Positions 55,001 through 64,000 of a stretch of 64,000 bases of DNA are shown piece by piece. Positions within the stretch are counted from its first letter, which is position 1, and every line of letters begins with the position of its first letter. This DNA comes from Progne subis subis (taxonomy: Eukaryota; Chordata; Aves; Passeriformes; Hirundinidae), in the NCBI GenBank assembly GCA_022316685.1, contig JAKJHU010000061.1, forward strand, positions 2,665,709 to 2,729,708. Direction: 5' to 3'. A program made the position numbers and the translations under genes. The notes under the pieces are model-generated. The model did not search any database. It saw only the letters and a list, made by a program, of their open reading frames with translations, and was not told where the DNA came from.

Positions 55001-58000
55001 TCCTGATTTTTTTTTTTTTGGTTGTTGTTGTTGTTTATTTAAAGAATTATTCTTTGCCATCTTTATTTCCAATGGAAAAGTTCTTTAATTTAGTTATACG
55101 TAAAAGCATGGAATGATTAAAAAACCCCAACAAAAGTACCATGAAGCTAATGCAAACCAGAGAGCAAGCAGCAGCTTCTCTTTTAGACATGACTTCCAAT
55201 TACAGAGGGGCAAGTGACTGCAAATTTAATTTTTGTGTCCATACAACAGTTGGCACAAGGCACCCCATTTCCAAGAGCAACTGTAATAGAAATAAGTTTC
55301 AGAGGTTAAAGACAGGTAAATACTGACCAGTTCTACTGGAGGTGGGTCCATGCTTGTAAACATTTTGAAGAGGACAGTGATATCTGCTGGATTCAGAGCT
55401 CCTTTGGACAGCATTGCCCCCAGAGCCTGGCAGGCTCTGGGGTAGGAGGCTGCAGTACCCAGTGCTAAGGTGATCTGACTGGCATCGTGGCCTCTGCAGG
55501 AAGAGCAAACACAAACAGTGACTTATTTTCTTAGTTCAGACATTTCACATGAAGTCTGAGTCAACAGGGCACATTCTATGGGATGTAATGCCTTAGGGTA
55601 ATTACACAAATAGGCCCCGTTTATTTCCAAGATGTTAACAGAAAAATAAAAATAGGTATTTCTTAATAGCCAAAAACTTCAAGTCTTTGCTTTCGCAGTG
55701 TCAGGTCTCTCTGGTACAGGACACTGAACTTTTCTGCTGTTCCTGCTACAAGAACTGCTCTGTTGCAGCTGAGATTTCTCCTTTTGCCGGCGGAAGATGA
55801 TGAAGAATGAGCAAAAGCCAGCAGAGTTTACAGACTGTGGTGAGTTCCATCTCCCTGATCCCCCAGCTCCACTCACTTCTCGTGGGCGTATCGCTGAACC
55901 TCCTGAGCGATCCGTCGGACGGCGGAGCCGCCCTGCTCCTCCTGGGCCAGGATGGACATCATGGACTGCGCAAAGAGGTACGTGTGTTCTCCATGGCACA
56001 CCATCTTCTGTGAAAGCACAGCACAAACCTCACCAGTCAGCAAGAAAACATCCCGGTGTCTTTCTGTGATTACATTGCCGTGAGAGCAAAGGGGAAAAAA
56101 ACAAACAAAACAAACAGCGAAATTGCAAGGGAAAGAAACCCAAAACACGAACAACTAAACAACAAAGCCAAAACTCCAACAGCCAAGAGGAAAATACAGA
56201 AAAGCACTGACACCACACAAGAAAAATGGCTGAATTGAGAACTTCATTTCAAGTGCCAAAACTAAGAGGAAAATCTATTCTACTTATGCTCAGTACTTTC
56301 TCTGCAGTATTTAAACACCAAGAGAAGTTCAAAGGCAGCTGAAAATCATTGTGCTGTTTCACAACAATGAAAGCATGCTGGCTTGTGCAGATGGCAACTT
56401 TCACACCGATGTGGATGATAAGAACTATTTTCATTTGCCAAAGGACTGACAAGACTGATCTTTAGATTTTGCAATACATGTGAAGGACAACATTTCCACC
56501 CCCTCCTTTTTGCAATCCATTTAATAAATATAAGAAGTGTCACATAAGCAATCCAGGGAATTCTTGGTCACAGAATGACAAAAAAGCATAATTTTTTATC
56601 TCAGATACACCTTCTCTTCATAAGCTTTTGTAGGACATCAAGACTGGCTACAATCCCACAGTGATCTGTACCTCCTAACTGGAAAGCGGAACACTTCTTT
56701 TTCTACATAAAAGGGGAAAAAAACCCCAAAAAACAAAAAATGAACTTACAGCAAACTCAGGGAGGTTTTTCTCAAGGTTTTCTTCTCCTCCATCTAAAAT
56801 TGTTGCCAGAGATGTACGCAGGACTCTGGAAAATACTTCTAGCTGCTGACATGCTGTTGAAACACTGGTTATTTCCCCTTGATACCCAGCATCAGATATA
56901 AGCTATAAAAATAAAAAAGATCACAAAAATCTTGTGTCATTTACGTTTATATTTTTGATATCCTAACAAATCTAAACACATAGAATCTAAGTTTCACCTC
57001 TGCATACACTGACTGGAATTCACATTTATATTGTGTGCTATAGAAAAGGAAACCAATAAAGATGTAGCAAAAATAAAGCGCAATAATAAAAAATGTAGCA
57101 GAGCACACCAAAATGTAACACTCTTTTCTTGTCACAGAAACATAGGAAACTGACTGAGAAGTTCCACTGCACCAGAAATCCAGAATTTTCAAACAGAGAT
57201 CAAAAGAATACAAACAAACAAACAAAAAACCCCACACTTCAGCAAAAATTGAAAAAGCAGTACTTCAAACTGGGAAATTACACTACTGCAACCTGCAGCA
57301 CAAGTCCTCCCACCAATTAGTTTTAGCAGGAATGCATAAAAGATACAAGCAAGACCACAGCTAATATTTGATGCCGGAACAATGAGCCTTCTATGGATAT
57401 TCTTATTCATTAGACTTTAGTACCTTCACAGTAAAATTAAGCATTAAACAATCAGGATGGGCTTCTGCCAATTTGTAAAAAAGATCTCTCCACGTGGTAT
57501 GTGCTATCATTTGCTCAAGCCAGGCTGGAGTCTGAAAAGAACAGAGCAACAGAGAGAAATTTAAGAATACCTTGTTGTCAGGATCATAAAAAGCAAGGCT
57601 TTTACCTCTCAGCAGTCCTGTTAGTTGTTCTACAGAGCTTTATTACAAAGGAAGATGCATTCCAAATCTCTAAGTTCTCTAAACCTCTGAGGACTCCAGT
57701 GAGACAGAGCTGGTTTTCTGAAATCAGTTGCTCCTCAGCCAAAAAGCTGTGAGGATTCAATTTCCCTTCACCACTCCATCAGAGGAGGGTGTCTAGGAAG
57801 GATCCACTGTACAGACAGCAACAGGGATTCCATGCACACCTCTCCTTCCTCTGTGAAGATGGAATCTGCTTTCCGAGGGTCAAAGTGCTTGATCAGTAAA
57901 CTCTTCAAGTGGTTCTCTACAGTCTCCTGAACCTGCATTGGCTCAACACCTGCACAGAAGGAACAAAACACTTGGCAGATGCAATGCAGCCCAATGGAAC

Positions 58001-59680
58001 ACAGCAGCAGCATCCCACATTTCCCAATGAGAACAGAAACTACTCCAAAATTTATCAACACAGAGCGGATGGGAAGAGAGTCACCAGTTCTACTGCTGAG
58101 CCACACCGATACAGATTTACAGATTTTTCAGCTTTTTTTCCTAAATGCTAAACTGTTTCGGATCTCAGGCAGGTCACAACCTTCCTCTTGCTCTCCTCAT
58201 CAGACACACAAAAAGCAATGTCAGTCATCGCCAGGACAGTTAGTGGTGTAACAGCAAAATGCAGGGGTCTCTTAAACAAAAAAGGGATTACCAGGGCTGG
58301 GCACAAACCCATGCTAAAGTTCATCCTTTTAAATATTGGTTATCAGAAGCTTTGATAGTATTCTACAAAATAACACACAAATAGCAAATAGTTCTACATT
58401 TTTGAAATCAGAGCAAAATAATTCTGGTAATATAATAATAATTATATAATTAATTCTATTACAAGATATCAAACACTGTTTATACTGTCTATATAACAGC
58501 ACCTCTTGCTCTTTGAGTGAAATTAAAAAGAAACTATAATTTATGCACTTGTTTCAACCATAAAACCCTTTACAACAGTTTGTTGGCATTTCACCAACAT
58601 ATTGCTTCATTATTCTCCAAGTAGAATAAACCTATTATTATAAAGGATTTAGCCACATATAGGATGGCAATATAACAATCCACTTCCTGTACGATGAAAT
58701 TTGCCATAAATTCAGATATTTCTGACACAATAAAGATTATAGACCCAAACCACTCTGTATCTTGTATCATACCTGTCTGAATGAGCCACTCTGCCAACAA
58801 ATTGACAGTCTGTGCCACTGCAGTGTAGTTTTCAGAGAGGAGCTGAATAACATTCTCTGGAGATCCTCCCGCTTGGAAATATCTGATGAAAGGATTACAA
58901 AAGAACTATCTGAGTCATATTAAAACCAAAAAACAATCAAAGTCTAAATTTAAAGGGAAAACAACAGCACCATTTATACATTTACACATATTTCCATATG
59001 AAGTGACACCTCTAACACACCGTAAAGCACATCAGGTCATGCTCACCTCTTTAACGTGTTAAATATAGACGGTTCCATGATATAGTCAGGGGTCGAAAAT
59101 TTCTTCAGGCACTCCTGCTGGACTTCGGCATCATCTTCTCCCTCCCCATCCTCATCATCTTGCTGTTCACAAGCACAGTCACGTCAGCCTCCCCTGTCCC
59201 GTTTCCCCCCACACTCCCATATTCTGGCTCTTTTTGCCAACAGCAGTACACACACCTCGGCTCAGCATCGCAAGCGACCTGCACCCCGACAAACAGCGAT
59301 TATTAACGGAGAAAGCACAAAAACCAGCACCTCCTTCTCCTTTACCGCCGGAGCCCCGGGCCCGGCGCAGCCCCGGCCCCCTGCCCGCACACCCGGCGCT
59401 TCTCCTCAGCCCGGAGCCCCGCGGAGCCCGAGGGCGCCGGGGACGCTCCGGGACCCACCCGGGGGTCGCTCCGAGTCCCTCCCGGGAAATACCCCAACAT
59501 TCTCCCGGAGGATGCTCCGGATTCGGGGGAATGCTCGGAGTCTATGCCCAGGGGTTGCTCCGGGACACGCTCGGGGCTGCGGTGACCCCTCGCCCCGCTC
59601 CCCCCGGCGCTCACCGCGGCCCCGTCCGCCTCGCTGCCCCACTCGGCCGCGCTGCCCTCGAAGTAATCGGCGTCCTCCAT
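52080..59680 (-). CDS. NELFCD: Negative elongation factor complex member C/D (TH1-like)
   Basis: Fifteen coding exons in transcript order: 59680-59615, 59162-59047, 58882-58773, 57949-57840, 57531-57424, 56902-56750, 56007-55877, 55493-55328, 54690-54556, 54165-54026, 53850-53736, 53426-53331, 53143-53003, 52654-52525, 52114-52080. They join in frame to 583 codons plus TAA. It starts [15 protein letters not shown], followed by an acidic stretch (residues ~23-40) and then all-helical HEAT-like repeats. Landmarks are [58 protein letters not shown] and [16 protein letters not shown]. The last exon encodes only about 11 residues. Family knowledge: it pairs with NELF-A and joins NELF-B/E to hold RNA polymerase II at promoter-proximal pauses, in the nucleus. 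The start matches the NELF-D form. The shorter upstream NELF-C start of human has no ATG here. Confidence 0.97.
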
Positions 59681-59850
59681 GGCTCCGCAGCCCGGCCCTC
59701 CCCGCCGAGCGGCCGGAACGGGCGGGGCGCCGAGGAATGGCGGCGGAGGCGGGGCGGGAGCGCCGGGATGGCGGCGGCTGAGGCGGGCGGGACGTCCCGG
59801 CAGGCGCTGAGGGGAGGCGGGAGGGGGCACACGCTGCCTCAGGGGAGAAA
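59330..59850 (-). promoter_or_regulatory. CpG-island promoter of NELFCD
   Basis: A GC-rich island spans exon 1 and its flank, with no TATA box. ATGGCGGC motifs at about 59,737 and 59,768 fit YY1 sites, and there are GGGCGGGG Sp1 sites and a CCGGAA ETS core. Long open frames on both strands here are by-products of base composition. Confidence 0.75.
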
Positions 59851-59948
59851 GCAACCAGTGGAAATGTAAAATCAAACTGTCCTGCAAAGCCTCCCAGCGC
59901 GGTAGCAATCGGACGGGAATTGCAAGGGAAGAGGGGAAAAAGAGATGC

Positions 59949-60013
59949 GTTGCTCCAAGGGGTGTGTTCTCCATGGGGTTGTTGCTCCAAGGGACACGTT
60001 CTCCAGGGGATGT
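59949..60013 (+). repeat. 32-bp imperfect tandem duplication
   Basis: Two copies of a unit beginning gttgctccaaggg and including gttctcca, offset by 32 bases. It lies just beyond the NELFCD promoter. Confidence 0.75.
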
Positions 60014-60019
60014 TTCTCT

Positions 60020-63000
60020 TCTGGCGGCAGCTGGACAACAGCAGTTCCCTCTCTCTCTCCCTCACTCACATGGAAGCATGAGGAGGGTGTTGAGCAACCG
60101 CAAGTTGATAGGAATAGAAAAACTGACAAGTAGGAAAACAAAACAGAAAAATAAAATTTAAAAAAAGTAAAGTAATGTCTGTAATGAAGTAATGTTCTGT
60201 AACCAGTCAGGGCAGCCTGTGACACGGGGCTTGTTCCCCGTGCACAAATCTGGATCCCCAGAGCACGGCTGTGCTCACCCCGGGACCCTTCCTGGGGATG
60301 CTGAGCATCGGGTCGAGAGGATCACCAAGGGATTAAAGAACAGGGGACAGGCCTACAATGAAAACTGATCACATAATCAGGCCTCAGGCAAGGAGAGAGG
60401 CATTAGTGAGACCATGTGAGAAACAGAGTTCCTTTGTCTCTCTTCAAATCCACTCCCGTTCTTCAGTTGTATAAGAGTTTGACTGTGAGAAAGGGGAGGG
60501 TGAGGGTGTGTTCTGGGATTTGGAGACCAGCCAGGAGTTTTGTTGTTAATTATTTAAAAGGTCCTTTATTCTCATTCAGTTTCTAACTGAAAAAATAATA
60601 AACAGAAATGACATTGTCTTCCATGCATTGCTTGGCTTTAAGAAAGGCCAAACCCCCCCCGTGTTCAGAAATAAGTTAGAGGATCTCCAACAGACAAAAT
60701 CCTTGTTCAAATGTGGTTGCTGTGCTAATCGAAGGATTGGCTGCCCTTCCAGGTTCGATACAGAGCAGGCAGCCCAGCAGCACGAGTTGTGCTGTCGTGT
60801 GCTGCCCTACAGTGGCGAAGCAGGCCTTGCTGAAACACCGCTCCGACACTCGGCACAGCCCGGGATAATGCTCTTTTCCCTCTACCAGCAGAAAGGGAAA
60901 AAAAAGACTTTTTCGGAATAAAAGACACGGTTTGAAGCAGAGCCACAAGGGACAGGTTTTCGGCGTTTTCCGCTGCAGGCAGGAGGGCAGTGAGGGACAT
61001 CCCAATGCTCGTGGAGTCACCGGTCATTTTTTATGAGGGACGAACTGGGAGTGAAGTGACAAACTGAGGCTGGGAGCCAATGGAAATATCCTTGAGAAAA
61101 AGTTTTTGGCTCATCTCCATTTGGTTAGCAGGCAATTTCATTTCCATCACATAGATGTGAGAAAGAATAGTGAACTCAGAACAGACAGTGTGATTAACCA
61201 GTCAGAGCTTCCTAAGAAAGTTCCAGATCTGAATTTTATCCATCCCAAAACAAGAAAAGTACTTTCTGAGAGTAGCCTCATAAGAAACGTCTCTACATCT
61301 CCTGTGCTTCATCAGATTTATTTATTTATTTATTTATTTTATTTTTCTTTTGCTTCCTTGCTATGAAGTTATAAGATGTACAATTAGGTGTAAGACAAAT
61401 TCTCTGCAGGTGATTTCACAGTAACCATTATAGTACCTTAACAGAAGGTTCAGAAAACTACAAACTGGAGAAAAAGTGAGTCTAGAACTTAACATTCCAG
61501 TGAAACTGAATGGGAAAACCACAAGTCTGAGATTTCATGAGGCTTAGGAGGAGAACCTGGTTCTTTACAGAAAGTTCAACTAAATCCACTTTGCATGGCA
61601 GGAGAATCTTCCTTCCCACAACCAAAATTTGCTGTGCATCTCCTGGGCAGGACATTGGGATCTGCAGCCTGGAGAATGTCATTGTGCCAGAGCTTGTGGC
61701 CTGAAATACTCCTAGCCTCAGTAAAGCATTTCCAGAGCAGGTAAAAGTTTTGACTGGTGACAACAGTTGGACTTGTGGGACTTCAGTGGTAATTATGCTA
61801 CAAAACTTCCTACTTAATTGAGTAGAAAATGGGAACAGTCCCCAGCACCAACTGCAATTAAGAGTCAATGTTATTAGACTCTTACGATACAATTTCAGTG
61901 CCTGAATCTTAAAATTAGAGGTTTTCTATCTTTGTATATCTCTTTAATTGCAGTAACAGAATTTTTTTTTTTTTTTAAAATATGTAAAGAATGAGCAATA
62001 CTCAAAGCATTTACTTTCAGCTTCCCTTGAGAAGAAAACTAGGGATCTGCAACAGCCAGACATTTGCTGAATAGCCCTTTGCAGAATTGCAATATCCAAG
62101 CTTGCCTTACTTCAGGTCAATAAACAAGAGGCAAAATCAGATTAAACCGAACAGTTTCAAGATATCACTTAAAATATGATGAAATATTAAATGTACCAGA
62201 AAATTATTTTGCTAACTAAACATTTACAATTTTGAATGGAAACAATGTTGGTTGTCTCTTGGGTTTTACTGCATTCCCCGATATAGATTTGTGTTTTACA
62301 AAGTCTCAGTGAAATGTTCATGACTAAAAGCACTCAGATTTACCTGAATATCCCTGAAAGATTTTATTATGCAGCAAATTAATGCAACAAATTTTCCCCC
62401 TAAATGCATATTTGACTAGATTTTATATGTAAAACTTTCTTGACAATTTCTATCTAATGAGATCTTGATGAGGCAGAGAACAAATTATGAGATAAATTTT
62501 GAGACAGAGAGAAAATCTGGAGCCCAATAAATATCCAGTGGAGGTCAGCCTTGGTGTCTCTGTTGCATGATTTGAGGAAGCAGTAAAGGCATTCTGGAAA
62601 GTGAAAGTGTGTGAAGAAGAGCCAAATGTACAGGACCATTGAAAATTACATTTTTTTTTTCTTTTTGTACCTTTTTTGTTAAAGAAAAATAAAATATCAA
62701 ATGCTCAAGTTTCAATTCCAACTATCCAAATTTGCTTGATTTTTGACAAAATTATCTAATAACTGTATGTCAGGATTTGCTACCTAAAGGGCTGAATGTA
62801 ATACAGCTGATGAAATCCAACTTCACTTGGTTCCTTCCTAAAATATAGAAGAAAAATCCCAAACAGAAGAGCCAACTTCCAACAAAACTGTTTGCCTTTT
62901 ATTCATATGTTTTTTTAAAAAATATCCACCCTGGCATTCTCTATCATTCCCTCTGCTCCTTGCCCTCTACAAATTCTTTTAGCATAAATTTGTATTTTTG

Positions 63001-64000
63001 TAATCGTTAGCCCTTTACAAAGCAGCCAATACATTCAACTAGAGATAAGGTAATAACTTTCCAATGGAGTAGGAAATTACAGCAGCATCGTTAGGCTAAT
63101 GAGTTTTGGCTGAAGAGTTCTTCCTTCTCAAGCAGAGCCTGGAGACAAAGCATTTCTGTTTGTACCTCGAGTACTGCTAACAGTAATTCCAGACATTGAA
63201 CACACGACACTTCACCAGGTAACCAATACTCCGAGACAAAACAAGGTGGGTTTGAGGTTGCTGATGTGATGTCATTTTAGTGTCTTTTGAATGTCAGCTT
63301 AAAAGTTGGAACTGTATTTTATATAACCGAGGATTGCTTAAACCACTCTTAAAACACTGAGCCTCCCAATGCCCCAAGTGCTTCTCAAGATGAGCCTGAG
63401 GTGGAAACATTTTCTTGCTTCAAAGCAAGTTCCAGTTGATTTTCACACTGATCATTAAACTCACCCTTCACTAAACTATCCCCCAGCCCTAGAGGTTGCA
63501 CAAAGTACGGGGATTTTTGCAGTTCCTTAACTGGATATCCCTGGCCTTTAGGGACAGATTCATTCTCTGACCTTGAAAATTTGTATGAGGATCCCAGGCT
63601 GGGTCACTCACCTGGGGAATGAAGAATTTCCCCCCTAAATATTTTTTTCAGTGTCCAAGATGATGGATTTTGAACTCTGAGGTTGTCTCATACCTTTCTT
63701 TCGTAACTGCTCTATTCTCTTATCAACCACACTGTTGCAAGAGTAAGGAGGGGTGAGGACAGGAGAAAGCAGCTGAACCCAGAGGCAGCAGGGTTTGGGA
63801 CATGCTGCAGGACAGAGCAATTGGCTGTTAAATTTCCCAGTTTTAAATCACAAACAGGTTCACAAAAGCTGTTGCTCGTGGCTGCTCTGGTTTCCAGATT
63901 GCCTTACACAGGTGAACTTCTGTAGCCCAGCAGAGCTTTGCCCTGTGAGAAACAGAACTCGGGGTTAGCACCAAAGCTGTCACAATATGTTAGTTCATTT
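60020..64000. other. Right flank without recognised genes
   Basis: No exon, RNA gene or clear transposon. An (ATTT)n tract lies at 61,316-61,346. A slightly CpG-richer patch at 60.7-61.0 kb holds open frames without ATG starts. In human the next gene beyond NELFCD is GNAS, and no part of it is seen here. Confidence 0.65.
61316..61346 (+). repeat. (ATTT)n microsatellite
   Basis: About six tetranucleotide units, then a degenerate T-rich end. Confidence 0.93.

Noticed and set aside
59234..59869. 211-codon plus frame at the NELFCD promoter, suggesting a divergent gene
   Set aside because: GC-rich shadow of NELFCD exon 1 and its flank. No downstream exons to the right.
60628..60921. 97-codon plus frame with clustered cysteines
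   Set aside because: Non-ATG start, no repeated Cys-His spacing, and an equally long frame on the other strand.

Overview
This is vertebrate nuclear DNA, almost certainly from a bird. The genes have short introns, GT-AG junctions and CpG-island promoters. Interspersed repeats are sparse, and the recognisable ones are CR1 LINE fragments, one ending in the typical 8-bp ATTCTRTG-type tail. The gene block PRELID3B - ATP5F1E - TUBB1 - CTSZ - NELFCD has the order and relative orientation of human 20q13.32 and of chicken chromosome 20. The comparison is from memory, not a search.

Layout: 1-23.7 kb has no gene I can support. It holds a CR1 fragment, simple repeats and one possible decayed coding fragment. 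23.7-28.1 kb is PRELID3B (+, 6 coding exons, 194 aa) behind a CpG island with four perfect cAMP-response elements. 28.1-35.9 kb is intergenic and contains the most unusual object in the window, a 33-bp (11-codon) tandem array at 32,982-33,812 that stays open for 293 codons on the + strand. 35.9-37.4 kb is ATP5F1E (+, 51 aa). 38.2-42.3 kb is TUBB1 (-, 4 exons, 451 aa) with a TATA box and an upstream GATA/NF-E2-type motif cluster. 45.7-50.5 kb is CTSZ (+, 6 exons, 303 aa). 51.7-59.9 kb is NELFCD (-, 15 exons, 583 aa). 60-64 kb shows no gene.

All five gene models were assembled by hand. Reading frames join across every intron with GT/AG ends, and the resulting lengths match the families. The genes are not a pathway. 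Two encode mitochondrial proteins (PRELID3B lipid transfer, ATP5F1E of ATP synthase), TUBB1 is the thrombocyte/erythroid beta-tubulin, CTSZ is a lysosomal carboxypeptidase, and NELFCD is a subunit of the RNA polymerase II pausing factor.

Most other open frames are shadows of GC-rich islands or begin at non-ATG codons. The 33-bp repeat frame is the main candidate for something undescribed, but it has no ATG and may be only a polypurine/polypyrimidine minisatellite.
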